DNA of 64,000 bases. Source: an uncultured Parvularculaceae bacterium. GTDB taxonomy: Bacteria > Pseudomonadota > Alphaproteobacteria > Caulobacterales > Parvularculaceae. The position numbers were made by a program, and so were the translations under genes. Shown in pieces: positions 45,714 through 54,901 of this stretch. Where the stretch lies: assembly GCA_947259375.1 (NCBI GenBank), contig CAMYLZ010000032.1:193501-257500 (forward strand). Direction: 5' to 3'. Position 1 is the stretch's first letter. Each line of letters begins with the position of its first letter. The notes beneath the pieces are model-generated. The model was not told the DNA's origin. It saw nothing but the letters and a program-made list of their open reading frames with translations, and made no database searches.

Positions 45714-46954
45714 TGATCGTCTCCTGCGAGATAGGAAAGCCGCGCCCACGCAATGGCGTGTTGAATTCTCAATTCATGGCGCATCAATTTGGCGTCGAGT
45801 TCCGCTAGCTGACTTCGAATTAACTCCGGAAAATCCGCCAGACCGCCGCCATAGGCGGAAACGGATGCTTCGGCCGCTTCTCCCGCACGCTGGATAACAG
45901 CCGCGTCATAGAGCGACAGGCGTTGTTCAAGTTGGGTCCAGTCAGCATAAGTTTTTACAAGTTCGCGGCGCAGATCGAGCAACGTCGTCGCGCGATCCAG
46001 TTCTGCTGCGGATTTTTCCTTGCGAGCCGCGGAGAGAGCGCGGTCCTGTCGCTTTGCGGTAAAGATCGGAACAGAAAAGCGAACGCCGACACTTGCAAAA
46101 TCAGGACGATCAGCGCCACGCAGACCGTATTCGCCTTCCAGCGACCATTTCGGCTTATAGGCTTGCTTGGCCAACCCGACTTCGGTCTCGTGGGCGGCGA
46201 TCAACGTATCGTCAACGAGAATGACGGGATGGCGCACCAACGCCGCTTCCATCTCCGCGACTGTTGCTGGCGCGGAATAATCCGGCAGGAGATCGGGCAA
46301 TGGACGGTAAGCATCCCTACCGATGAATCGTGACAATTCCGCCTCGGCGACGGCCTCGTTCTGACGAAGCTCTGCCAGCTTGTCGTCAAGCAGCGACAAT
46401 TCAAGCTCGGCGCGTAATACGTCCTGGCTCGTCAGTTTTCCTTGCGCATAGGAAGCGCTGAGAGCGTCAACGAGTTCGTTCACGGCCGCTCTGCTCTCTT
46501 CAACGATGCTTTGACCGACCGACGCATGAAACTTGTGGAGCCAGGCCATCCGAACGGCAAGCGCGGCATCTCGCACTGCAAGCGCCCTTTTCATACGCTC
46601 CATCTCAGCTTCGGCCTGCCGCTTTTCGCGATTGAGCCGCAGGGTCGAGCCGCGTGGAAATTCTTGGACGAGCCCGACTTGCACTTGTGTCATCGGCTCC
46701 TGTCCAAAAGCGAATGTGTCGATGGGAAGGTTTGCGATTTCTGTCCGGATCGTCGGATCGGGCAGTTGCGAGTCTGAAACCGCGCGATCTTCCTGCGCGG
46801 CGGCGCGCGCCTCGAAGCGGGCATATGCCGGGTCTTCCGCCGTAACGGCAATTGCAATCGCTTCATTCAACTCCAGTGGCTGATCGGAGGCATTTGCAAT
46901 GCCCGACGCCAATCCCGCGACGGCCGCAGCCATCGCGCCAATAATCTTAAGCAT
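45710..46954 (-). CDS. cusC: Outer-membrane efflux channel CusC/TolC family
   Basis: 414 residues from ATG 46954, which gives a clean signal peptide (MLKIIGAMAAAVAGLASGIANA); the 47005 start adds an unlikely leader. Two OEP repeats of alpha-helical hairpins (EARAAAQEDRAVSDSQLPDP, KRQDRALSAARKEKSAAEL) are typical of TolC-like channels. No lipobox is present. First gene of the cusCBA operon. A small Cys-rich protein gene lies upstream in the same direction. Confidence 0.9.
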   Translation of the reverse strand: MLKIIGAMAAAVAGLASGIANASDQPLELNEAIAIAVTAEDPAYARFEARAAAQEDRAVSDSQLPDPTIRTEIANLPIDTFAFGQEPMTQVQVGLVQEFPRGSTLRLNREKRQAEAEMERMKRALAVRDAALAVRMAWLHKFHASVGQSIVEESRAAVNELVDALSASYAQGKLTSQDVLRAELELSLLDDKLAELRQNEAVAEAELSRFIGRDAYRPLPDLLPDYSAPATVAEMEAALVRHPVILVDDTLIAAHETEVGLAKQAYKPKWSLEGEYGLRGADRPDFASVGVRFSVPIFTAKRQDRALSAARKEKSAAELDRATTLLDLRRELVKTYADWTQLEQRLSLYDAAVIQRAGEAAEASVSAYGGGLADFPELIRSQLAELDAKLMRHELRIQHAIAWARLSYLAGDDQ

Positions 46955-47043
46955 GATAAATCTCGAATCTTGAGCAGGTTCAACAAACGCCGCACGAATG
47001 CGCACAGCGCGATGACAAAGCCCGCATTACGAAGCGGGCGTGC

Positions 47044-47406
47044 TCAGATTCGAGGAGGCGGCGGATCGAGATGCGACGGCGTCGCAAGGCCGGGAAAGGC
47101 CGGCGGGATCGCATACTGAATTAGTAGAAAGGCCGGATCGTCAGCCGCCGATAGGTCGGGGCCTGAATAAAAGCCCGGGCAGACGAGCGCGCAGGCGGCA
47201 GCGCAGCCGGCGTCATGAGTTTGCGACTTCTCACCGCCCATGCTGTCGCAATCCTTAGTACTCATTGTGTCCATAGGCATGATCGGATCGGCATTCGCCT
47301 TTTCCATCATCCCCGCCTCGTCGCCCATGGTGGCGCAAGACGCGAGCGCCACGGTCGGCGAAACCGCCATGGAGACAATCAGAGATATGAAAAGAAAGAA
47401 GCGCAT
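47044..47406 (-). CDS. Cys/Met-rich small secreted protein
   Basis: 120 residues: signal peptide ending ALASC, then a Met/Asp-rich metal-binding-like stretch (DPIMPMDTMSTKDCDSMGG), a Cys-rich helix (GCAAACALVCPG) and a C-terminal PSHLDPPPPRI, a tail seen in small proteins of copper clusters. It is probably periplasmic and may bind Cu(I). The family is not named with certainty. It lies between csoR and cusC, all leftward. Confidence 0.65.
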   Translation of the reverse strand: MRFFLFISLIVSMAVSPTVALASCATMGDEAGMMEKANADPIMPMDTMSTKDCDSMGGEKSQTHDAGCAAACALVCPGFYSGPDLSAADDPAFLLIQYAIPPAFPGLATPSHLDPPPPRI

Positions 47407-47513
47407 TAGTTCAAATATCCGCCTCGAACGGCTTCGATGTCAATCAAAGATATGGTGAACGAGTTTCCTAAACGTTCTTTTAACTTCTCCGACAGGCAAA
47501 TCCGTTGGAGGAG

Positions 47514-47783
47514 CTAGCGTTTCGTCCTCTCGAACAAATCCACCAATTCCGAAAACTTCTCCCTCTGCGCTTTGGCGCTGCCAGCAGTAATCGCCTCCTC
47601 CACGCAATGGTGGGCATGGTTTTTGAGGATTTCACTCTCGGCTCGCGATAGAGCGGACTTGATCGCCTGCACCTGATGCAAAATATCGATGCAGTACCGA
47701 TCTTCCTCAATCATGCGGGCGACGCCGCGGACCTGTCCTTCGATGCGTTTAAGGCGCGATATGATGGCGGTCGAGTTTGACAT
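47514..47783 (-). CDS. csoR: Copper-sensing repressor CsoR
   Basis: 89 residues, all-helical CsoR/RcnR family. Ligands Cys31, His56 and Cys60 (RYCIDIL; ILKNHAHHC) reproduce the Cys-His-Cys Cu(I) site of CsoR, not the FrmR or RcnR patterns. It should repress until Cu(I) binds. A perfect operator lies 21 bp upstream (47804-47822), and a near-identical one at 50338-50356 precedes the copper ATPase module. Confidence 0.9.
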   Translation of the reverse strand: MSNSTAIISRLKRIEGQVRGVARMIEEDRYCIDILHQVQAIKSALSRAESEILKNHAHHCVEEAITAGSAKAQREKFSELVDLFERTKR

Positions 47784-47803
47784 TTAACATTGCATCGTTG
47801 AAT

Positions 47804-47822
47804 TATACCCCAGTAGGGTATA
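47804..47822. promoter_or_regulatory. CsoR operator 1
   Basis: Perfect dyad TATACCC-CAGTA-GGGTATA between divergent csoR and the gene at 47926. This is the known G/C-centred TATACCC...GGGTATA architecture of CsoR sites, so it can autoregulate csoR and control the rightward unit. Confidence 0.85.
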
Positions 47823-47925
47823 TACTCTTTCCAGCCGGCGCCGTCAAGCCCAAACAATCGGCGGCCGGCGTCAACCGTAGCGAATTGTCCGTGCATTGGC
47901 GTTACAGCTACAGGGAGGGAAAAGA

Positions 47926-48987
47926 ATGGAAAACCTCATCGAACCCAACTGGCATCCGATTGCGGTTCATTTCGTCATCGCATTTCTATTGACGAGCCCT
48001 GTGCTGTTGCTGCTTGCTTCGTTGGGGCCGGAACGCATGCGCTGGCGAAGGTCGCTTCAGGCGGCGGGCGACTGGATGCTGGCGCTGGGCGTTGTCGCCG
48101 CCGTTCTCGCCGTCGCCGCCGGACTGCAGGCCTATTACACCGTCGCCCATGACGGCCCATCGCATGCGGCGATGACCGATCACCGCAACTTCGCTTTTGC
48201 AACCATTGCCTTGCTCGGCGCGTTTGCGGTCTGGCGATACGCAACCAGGTCATCCGCGCCTTCAAAACTGTTCGCTGTTCTATTTTTCGCCGCAACGCTT
48301 CTGCCGGCGACAACGGCGTGGAAGGGCGGGCGGCTCGTTTATCACCACGGGCTTGGCGTCGCGAGTCTTCCCTCAGCCGAAGGCGAAGGCCACGATCACG
48401 AGCACCCGCCCGGTCAAGGACATGACGATGAACCGGGCGCTGCGTCAGCCGATAAGCCAGATGACGGTCATGAACATGGCGTTGCCGGAGACCAAGAAAC
48501 AGGCGATGATCACGATCATGGCGACAATGCTGACGCAGACGCATCCAGAGCAACCTCTGCGCCGAGATCGGCCATGGCTTTCGACGCCGACAACTATCCG
48601 GCGACGCCGGAAGCGGTTGTCGACGCCTATGGCGCGGCGTTGAGAGCCGAAGACGAAGCCGCCCTGCGCATGTTGCTCGCGCCCGATGTCATCATCGCCG
48701 AGGGCGGCGGCGCGGAACGCTCCATAGAGGAATATGCCGGCCATCACATGCCGGCCGACATGGCGTTTACGGCGGCCGTCGAGTTTTCACTGAAGAAACG
48801 TGACGTGATTGAGAACGCCGATCTTGCAACGGTCGTATCCGAGTCGCAGGTTCACGGAACATATAAGGGTGAAAATGTGCATTCTCGTATGATGGAGACA
48901 ATGGTCCTGCGCCGCGATGACGATCGTTGGCGCATTGTTCACATCCACTGGTCATCAGCGCTGATCACGGGCGAACACGAGCACTGA
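47926..48987 (+). CDS. DUF2231-like membrane protein fused to a SnoaL/DUF4440-like domain
   Basis: 353 residues. Residues ~1-130 have four membrane helices in the DUF2231 style (NWHPIAVHFVIAFLL, TTAWKGGRLVYHHG). A linker rich in His, Asp and Glu follows (GHDHEHPPGQGHDDE, DDHDHGDNADAD). The last ~120 residues resemble a SnoaL/DUF4440 cone fold (EAVVDAYGAALRAEDEAALRMLLAPDV, DRWRIVHIHWSS). The His-rich linker is probably a metal sponge in the periplasm. GGGAGGG lies upstream of ATG 47926. First gene behind CsoR operator 1. Confidence 0.7.
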   Translation: MENLIEPNWHPIAVHFVIAFLLTSPVLLLLASLGPERMRWRRSLQAAGDWMLALGVVAAVLAVAAGLQAYYTVAHDGPSHAAMTDHRNFAFATIALLGAFAVWRYATRSSAPSKLFAVLFFAATLLPATTAWKGGRLVYHHGLGVASLPSAEGEGHDHEHPPGQGHDDEPGAASADKPDDGHEHGVAGDQETGDDHDHGDNADADASRATSAPRSAMAFDADNYPATPEAVVDAYGAALRAEDEAALRMLLAPDVIIAEGGGAERSIEEYAGHHMPADMAFTAAVEFSLKKRDVIENADLATVVSESQVHGTYKGENVHSRMMETMVLRRDDDRWRIVHIHWSSALITGEHEH

Positions 48988-50336
48988 TGCCTGATGAACA
49001 CCGCAAAAGCGCCTACAAGAAAGGCAGCTTGACCCTATCGGGCGCTGTCGCCATCGGAACCGGCGTCACGATCGGCGCTGGCATTTTCGCCCTGACCGGT
49101 CAGGTGGCGGAGTATGCGGGCCCTTGGTTCCCGGCGGCGTTCCTTGTCGCCGCCATCATCAGCGCCTTCAGCGCCTACACCTACATCAAGATGTCGAACA
49201 AATATCCGTCCGCTGGCGGCATTGCGACGATTTTGCACAAAGCCTACGGACAATCGGCCGTCACCGGCGCTTGCGCCCTGTTGATGGCCTTTTCCATGGT
49301 CATCAACGAAAGCCTCGTTGCGCGCACATTTGGAACCTACACGCTACAGCTTTTCGATATTGAAAATAGCACTACGCTGGTTCCGCTCCTCGCTGTCGGG
49401 CTGATCGCCTTTGCATTTCTGATTAACCTTGCGGGCAATAAATACATCGGAGCTGTTTCGAAAATCACGGCCGTTCTCAAAGTCGGCGGCATTCTGGTCT
49501 TTGCCGGCGCTGCGCTTTGGGCTTCGGGCTTTTCATCCGACGTTGCGACCGCATCGCTGAATTCTGAGTTTTCCTTTACCGGATTCCTCGCCGGCGTCGC
49601 CCTCGCGATTCTTGCCTATAAAGGCTTCACGACAATAACAAACAGCGGCGATGAGGTGAAAAATCCTACTCAAAATGTCGGGCGCGCGATCATGATCTCG
49701 CTGGGCATTTGTCTCGCTGTTTACATGGCGGTTGCGTTCGCGGTTGGGTCTTCGTTGACGATCGACGAACTCGTCGCCGCGAAAGACTATGCCCTCGCCG
49801 AAGCGGCGCGCCCGGCGCTTGGGCAATATGGCTTAGTCTTCACAGTCGCTATCGCTATTATTGCAACCGCATCGGGACTGCTGGCGAGCGTTTTCGCCGT
49901 GTCGCGGATGCTCGCGATGCTGACGGAAATGAATCTCATTCCCCACAGTCATTTCGGCATGCCGGGACGCATCCAGAAGCACACGCTCGTCTACACCGTG
50001 GTGTTGGCGGCGTTTCTTGCTGTCTTTTTCGATCTGAGCCGTATCGCCTCGCTCGGCGCGATATTTTATCTTGTCATGGACATCGCCATTCACTGGGGCG
50101 TCTACCGACATCTTCGTCATGACGTCGATGCAAAAGGGTGGATTCTATTATCGGCGATTGCACTGGATACGGTCGCGCTGGGCGCATTCCTGGCGATCAA
50201 ATCGGCCGCCGACCCGGTGATCGTTTTTATCGGAATTGCGGCTATCGCGTCTATTTTCGCGTTTGAGCTCTTTTACCTTCGCGGTCTGAGGGGCGAAGAC
50301 GGCGTCAGGGCGTCGCATCATCAGCACGACGCTTGA
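48987..50336 (+). CDS. APC superfamily amino-acid/polyamine permease
   Basis: 449 residues with about 12 membrane helices. The APC start GAVAIGTGVTIGAGIFALTG (helix 1) and GFTTITNSGDEVKNP after helix 6 are characteristic. It has a His-rich C-terminal tail (HHQHD). The start overlaps the previous stop by one base, so it is co-transcribed with the upstream fusion protein. A link with copper handling is suggested only by position. Confidence 0.88.
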   Translation: MPDEHRKSAYKKGSLTLSGAVAIGTGVTIGAGIFALTGQVAEYAGPWFPAAFLVAAIISAFSAYTYIKMSNKYPSAGGIATILHKAYGQSAVTGACALLMAFSMVINESLVARTFGTYTLQLFDIENSTTLVPLLAVGLIAFAFLINLAGNKYIGAVSKITAVLKVGGILVFAGAALWASGFSSDVATASLNSEFSFTGFLAGVALAILAYKGFTTITNSGDEVKNPTQNVGRAIMISLGICLAVYMAVAFAVGSSLTIDELVAAKDYALAEAARPALGQYGLVFTVAIAIIATASGLLASVFAVSRMLAMLTEMNLIPHSHFGMPGRIQKHTLVYTVVLAAFLAVFFDLSRIASLGAIFYLVMDIAIHWGVYRHLRHDVDAKGWILLSAIALDTVALGAFLAIKSAADPVIVFIGIAAIASIFAFELFYLRGLRGEDGVRASHHQHDA

Positions 50337-50337
50337 T

Positions 50338-50356
50338 TATACCCTATAGGGGTATT
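50338..50356. promoter_or_regulatory. CsoR operator 2
   Basis: TATACCC-TATAG-GGGTATT: same arm length and 5-bp spacer as operator 1, with one mismatch. It lies about 100 bp before the DUF5676-like gene and the copper ATPase, so CsoR probably controls both units. Confidence 0.82.
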
Positions 50357-50457
50357 ATGTATAACCCATCAGCAGCCGGGACCCTTGCTGCGACCGACTG
50401 GAATTCGACAGCGCCAACTCGGTACTGACGCTGCCTGCCAACAAACGGAGGCAAATT

Positions 50458-50715
50458 ATGCGTATCGTTCCTGTCGGACATGCTCTGTCCATCTTCTTTG
50501 TTATCACGTTCGCCATTTGCATCAGCTGGGGTCTTGTTACACCTCCCGCCATGCATATTCATGAAGCGTGGGAAATGATGATGCCGGGCTTTCACTGGCT
50601 TTCATTTCCAGCTTTTCTGATCGGACTCGTCTGGGCCTACTTCTATGGCTGGTACACGGCGCTCGTATTCGTCCCCCTTTACAACCTGTCCAACAAGCGC
50701 GGAGCCGCGGCTTAA
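50458..50715 (+). CDS. DUF5676-like small membrane protein
   Basis: 85 residues, two membrane helices ([41 protein letters not shown]) with His/Met residues between them ([16 protein letters not shown]). Small proteins of this kind accompany copper P-type ATPases and may bind copper at the membrane. GGAGG lies ahead of the ATG. It ends one base before the ATPase start, in the unit behind CsoR operator 2. Confidence 0.75.
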   Translation: MRIVPVGHALSIFFVITFAICISWGLVTPPAMHIHEAWEMMMPGFHWLSFPAFLIGLVWAYFYGWYTALVFVPLYNLSNKRGAAA

Positions 50716-50716
50716 T

Positions 50717-52918
50717 ATGGATAAGTATACTCATTGTCACGCCGCTTCGGGCGCTGCCGACGCAGCGCCCGATCAATATGATCATGTTCCCGAAGGAAAC
50801 GCAGGCACGGTTTACACTTGCCCGATGCACCCACAGGTGCGCGAGACTAGCAACACCGGTTGCCCGATCTGCGGCATGGCGCTGGAACCGGAAACCGTAA
50901 CGGCGGAGGAAGACACCGCCGAACTCGATTCGATGACGCGCCGCTTCTGGGTCGGCGCGGGCCTGAGCTTGCCCCTTTTCATTTACGCTATGGGCGATCT
51001 CATTCCGGGCAAGCCTTTCGAAGGATTAGAGCCGGGCGCGATTGCGCAATGGATCCAATTCGCCATGGCGACCCCTGTTGTCTTGTGGGGCGGCTGGCCT
51101 TTCTTTGTGCGCGGCGCGCAATCCCTCCGCACGATGAATCTGAACATGTTCACGCTGATCGCGCTCGGCGTCGGAGTCGCTTATCTGTTCAGCTTTGTCG
51201 CAACTGTGACGCCGGGTATATTCCCGGAAGCCTTTCGCGACATGCATGGCAATGTCGCGGTCTACTATGAGGCCGCGGCCGTTATCACGACATTAGTTTT
51301 GCTCGGTCAGGTGCTCGAATTGCGCGCCCGCAGCCAGACGTCCGGCGCGATCCGCGCGCTTCTCGAACTCGCGCCGCCAACGGCGCATCGCATCAATGAG
51401 AATGGTGAGGAAGAAGATGTCTCTATCGATGATTTGCGCGAAGGCGATCGCTTGCGGGTGCGTCCCGGTGAAAAAGTCCCGGTCGATGGCGAAATTATCG
51501 TAGGCAAAAGCGCGGTCGATGAATCGATGGTCACGGGAGAACCGATCCCGGTCGAAAAGAATGCCGGCGACAAGGTGACGGGCGGCACGGTCAACGGAAC
51601 CGGCGGCTTTATCATGAAGGCGACCCGCGTCGGCGAAGACACGATGTTGTCGCAGATCGTCAAAATGGTCTCGGAAGCGCAGCGCAGCCGGGCGCCGATT
51701 CAGCGGCTCGCGGACACGGTTTCAGGCTGGTTCGTTCCCGCTGTCGTCGTCGTCGCAATTTTCACGTTCATCATCTGGAGTCTTTTTGGTCCCGACCCGG
51801 CAATGGCGTTCGCGACGGTCAACGCAGTCGCGGTGCTGATAATCGCCTGTCCCTGCGCGCTTGGTCTGGCGACCCCGATGTCGATTATGGTCGGGACGGG
51901 CAAGGGCGCCCAGAATGGCATTCTCACCAAGAACGCCGAAGCTCTCGAATCCTTCGAAAAAGTCGACATCATCGTCGTCGACAAGACCGGAACCCTGACA
52001 GAGGGCCATCCGAAACTCGTTCTGGTCGACCCGCAATCTCCATTCGCGGAAACCGAACTCCTGTCCTTAGCGGCGTCTGTCGAAAAAGGCAGCGAACACC
52101 CGCTCGCAGCGGCCATCGTTGAAGGCGCTGAAGAGCGCGGCGCCCAAATTTATTCGGCGTCGGAATTTTCTTCCGTCACCGGCGAAGGGGTTGAGGCGAT
52201 GGTCGAGCGCCGCAAGGTGGCGCTCGGCAATGCCAAGATGATGAAACGCGTCGGCGCATATGACGACGCTATTGCCGCGACCGCTGAAAAGCATCGGCGC
52301 GATGGCCAGACCGTGATGTTTGTCGCCGTTGATGGAAAACCCGCCGGGCTGATCGGCGTCGCCGATCCGATTAAGGAAACCACGGCCGAAGCCATCAAAG
52401 CGTTGCATGATGCAGGCGTCAAAGTCGTGATGCTCACGGGCGACAGCCGCGCGACTGCAGAAGCCGTCGGCGCCAAAATCGGCATTGACGAGATTCAGGC
52501 TGACGTTTCGCCTGAAGACAAAAACCGCATCGTCCGTGAACTGCAGGAAAACGGCGCCAAGGTCGCCATGGCCGGCGACGGCATTAACGACGCCCCCGCC
52601 CTCGCCCAAGCAGATGTCGGCATCGCGATGGGAACAGGCACGGACGTCGCCATGGAAAGCGCGGGCGTTACGCTTGTTAAAGGCGATCTGCGCGGCGTCG
52701 CCAGGGCACGCCGGTTAAGTCAGGCGACGATGCGCAATATCCGGCAGAATCTCTTCTTCGCGTTTGTCTACAACGCGCTCGGCGTGCCGATTGCAGCGGG
52801 CATTCTCTACCCCGTCTTCGGCTTGCTGTTGAGTCCGATGATCGCAGCGGCGGCTATGAGCTTTTCATCCGTGTCGGTCATCGGCAATGCACTTCGCCTT
52901 CGAGGTGCAAAGCTGTGA
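50717..52918 (+). CDS. copA: Cu(I)-exporting P1B-type ATPase
   Basis: 733 residues. Instead of HMA domains, the N-terminus has a heavy-metal-binding motif ([22 protein letters not shown]). Core motifs: CPC in [13 protein letters not shown], phosphorylation DKTGTLT, the P1B HP motif [13 protein letters not shown]-type MVTGEPIP, and [13 protein letters not shown] with the HMBD start fits Cu(I)/Ag(I) efflux. It removes cytoplasmic Cu(I) to the periplasm, complementing the Cus system. It is co-transcribed with the DUF5676-like gene behind CsoR operator 2. Confidence 0.95.
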   Translation: MDKYTHCHAASGAADAAPDQYDHVPEGNAGTVYTCPMHPQVRETSNTGCPICGMALEPETVTAEEDTAELDSMTRRFWVGAGLSLPLFIYAMGDLIPGKPFEGLEPGAIAQWIQFAMATPVVLWGGWPFFVRGAQSLRTMNLNMFTLIALGVGVAYLFSFVATVTPGIFPEAFRDMHGNVAVYYEAAAVITTLVLLGQVLELRARSQTSGAIRALLELAPPTAHRINENGEEEDVSIDDLREGDRLRVRPGEKVPVDGEIIVGKSAVDESMVTGEPIPVEKNAGDKVTGGTVNGTGGFIMKATRVGEDTMLSQIVKMVSEAQRSRAPIQRLADTVSGWFVPAVVVVAIFTFIIWSLFGPDPAMAFATVNAVAVLIIACPCALGLATPMSIMVGTGKGAQNGILTKNAEALESFEKVDIIVVDKTGTLTEGHPKLVLVDPQSPFAETELLSLAASVEKGSEHPLAAAIVEGAEERGAQIYSASEFSSVTGEGVEAMVERRKVALGNAKMMKRVGAYDDAIAATAEKHRRDGQTVMFVAVDGKPAGLIGVADPIKETTAEAIKALHDAGVKVVMLTGDSRATAEAVGAKIGIDEIQADVSPEDKNRIVRELQENGAKVAMAGDGINDAPALAQADVGIAMGTGTDVAMESAGVTLVKGDLRGVARARRLSQATMRNIRQNLFFAFVYNALGVPIAAGILYPVFGLLLSPMIAAAAMSFSSVSVIGNALRLRGAKL

Positions 52919-53280
52919 CCGAAGCTGAAGATATCACCAAGAACAATAAACGACATACGCCGCTACTCGGTCACAGCGCTTAACGCCAGCATTCTCCATA
53001 TCGAAGAAATAGAAAGATTCAATACGGCGACAGGCGTGCTTTCCGTTTATCACACAGGTCCCAATCGATGACGACGGTTCGGTTCCTCGTTCAATCAACA
53101 GCGATTTCTGACCGAAGTAGAATCAAACCTGCCCAAGGGAACTTCCAAGGCGAACAAAACGAAAAAATTGTCCCCAGGATATGGCCGCAAAGTTTGGTAC
53201 CCCGGTGGTACCCCGAGCAAAAAAACGCTTTCCTGAAAGAAATACGATTTCCACTAAGCACCTGATTTATTTTCGAGAAA
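52919..53280. other. Gene-free right end of the island
   Basis: About 360 bases between the copper ATPase and tRNA-Asp. A near-palindromic GGTACCCC stretch lies near 53196-53214. No integrase or other gene was recognised, although this is where one would be expected for an element in this tRNA. Confidence 0.55.
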
Positions 53281-53357
<77 letters not shown>

Positions 53358-53582
53358 AAATCTCCCGCCGCGCCGATCATTGACGGCGCAACAGAAGTAG
53401 GAGCGCGCGGTTTAGGATAGCCGGGTTGAGCCGTCAAGCAGAATATCACGGTATTTTTCGCCGCGCGCCAAGGGGTTGAAATCCGCCGCGCAGGCGCGCT
53501 CTATCGGCGGCGCCGGCCGGCGCCATGTCGGCCCCGAAATCCGGGAAATGTTCAAGCCCCAGGAAACGGGAGAAAACGCCCC

Positions 53583-54329
53583 ATGCCGCAAGCTGCCCAA
53601 TTCATGAATGGACCGCATGGCGCCCTCGCCTATCGTCGCCGGGCGGGAGCAGGCCCCGGCATTGTCTGGCTTGGCGGCTTCCGCTCCGACATGCTTGGCG
53701 CAAAAGCCGAATATCTTGACCAGTGGGCGGCGGCCCGAGGGCGCGCATTCCTGCGGTTTGATTATTCCGGCCACGGAGAATCAAGCGGCGCCTTCGAGGA
53801 CGGCGCCATCGGCGACTGGGCCGCGGACGCCCTCGCCGTCTTTGACCAATTGACCGAAGGCCCGCAAATCCTTGTCGGATCTTCGATGGGCGGCTGGATC
53901 GCCAGCCTTGTCGCCCGCGCCCGGCCGGAGCGAATCGCCGCCCTCATTTTCATCGCTCCGGCGCCCGATTTCACGGAAAAGCTGATGTGGCCGTCCTTCA
54001 CCGAAGCCCAGCGAGAGGCCATCCTGAGCGAGGGACGTCTCGAACAGCCGTCGGATTATTCGGACGAGCCGGAAATCATCACCGCCAGGCTGATTGAGGA
54101 TGGCCGCGCGCATCTGGTCATGACGGGCCGCCTGCCGATCCGGCGCCCGGTGCGCATCCTGCAAGGCATGAAGGACGATGCGGTGCCTTATCGCCATGCG
54201 CTCGAATTCGCACAGCTCATCGACAGCGACGATATTGAGATCACCCTGACGCCGGACGGCGATCATCGCCTGTCTGCGCCGGCGGACCTCGAAAGGCTGG
54301 GCGCAAGTCTCGACCGCCTCGCCCGCTAG
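53583..54329 (+). CDS. Alpha/beta hydrolase (ABHD10-like serine esterase)
   Basis: 248 residues. Nucleophile elbow GSSMGGW, an early WLGGFRSDM oxyanion loop, FDYSGHGESSG, and a late acid/base pair in MKDDAVPY and DGDHRLS. The overall pattern matches small bacterial hydrolases related to ABHD10 thioesterases. Substrate unknown; cytoplasmic (no signal). The start is ATG 53583 with GGGAG upstream. Confidence 0.85.
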   Translation: MPQAAQFMNGPHGALAYRRRAGAGPGIVWLGGFRSDMLGAKAEYLDQWAAARGRAFLRFDYSGHGESSGAFEDGAIGDWAADALAVFDQLTEGPQILVGSSMGGWIASLVARARPERIAALIFIAPAPDFTEKLMWPSFTEAQREAILSEGRLEQPSDYSDEPEIITARLIEDGRAHLVMTGRLPIRRPVRILQGMKDDAVPYRHALEFAQLIDSDDIEITLTPDGDHRLSAPADLERLGASLDRLAR

Positions 54330-54411
54330 CCCTGGCGGCGCGCCTTCGCTTCGTCGCGATCCGTACTCGCTTTATCGCACAAGCCTCGCATTGTTGCGCG
54401 CCTGCCATTGC

Positions 54412-54449
54412 TACAAATGTCACATTCCATTAGGGTGGCGACAGGTGTA
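54412..54449. promoter_or_regulatory. Paired BlaI operator-like sites upstream of blaI
   Basis: TACAAATGTC (54412-54421) and GACAGGTGTA (54440-54449) each contain the ACA-N2-TGT core of BlaI/MecI operators. Their centres are 28 bp apart, about 54-91 bp upstream of the blaI start. Confidence 0.5.
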
Positions 54450-54502
54450 ACAGGGCGCGCCGCGCGTCCAATCGAATTCCGAGCGAAAATCAGGCGAATT
54501 TT

Positions 54503-54901
54503 ATGACAGATCCGAAACGGACCGATCAACGGCAGAGCGAACCGACCAAGCCCGAGCTTGCGATATTGAAACTGCTGTGGCGGTCGCGGGAAATGAGCGC
54601 CCGGGATATTCATGGCGATATCGCCGATGAATTCGGCTGGTCCTACTCCACTGTCCGCACTGTTCTCGAACGGATGGCCGACAAGGGGCTGATTTCAAAA
54701 ACGCCCGTGGACGGGGTTAACATTTATGCGCCGCAGGTTGGCAAGGTCGCCATGCTCAGCCGGATGATCGCCGACTTTTCAAAGCGGGTGCTCGAACTCG
54801 ATTCAACCCCGGCCACCGCCTTTTTCGCCGATTCCAAATTACTGAGCGATGACGAGCTTCAAGAGTTGGAAGCCGTCTTGAGCGATGCGGAGAAAGAATA
54901 A
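54503..54901 (+). CDS. blaI: BlaI/MecI family transcriptional repressor
   Basis: 132 residues. Winged helix: KPELAILKLLWRSREMSARDIHGDI, GWSYSTVRTVLERMADKGLISK, then a C-terminal dimer/cleavage region. BlaI dimers repress cell-wall-responsive genes until the partner BlaR1 protease triggers their removal. The stop overlaps the blaR1-like start by one base, the usual blaI-blaR pairing. ACA-N2-TGT sites lie upstream. Confidence 0.92.
   Translation: MTDPKRTDQRQSEPTKPELAILKLLWRSREMSARDIHGDIADEFGWSYSTVRTVLERMADKGLISKTPVDGVNIYAPQVGKVAMLSRMIADFSKRVLELDSTPATAFFADSKLLSDDELQELEAVLSDAEKE

Noticed and set aside
52919-53280. Integrase remnant next to tRNA-Asp
   Set aside because: Short ORFs on both strands were read; none shows the Arg-His-Arg-Tyr pattern or any integrase segment.
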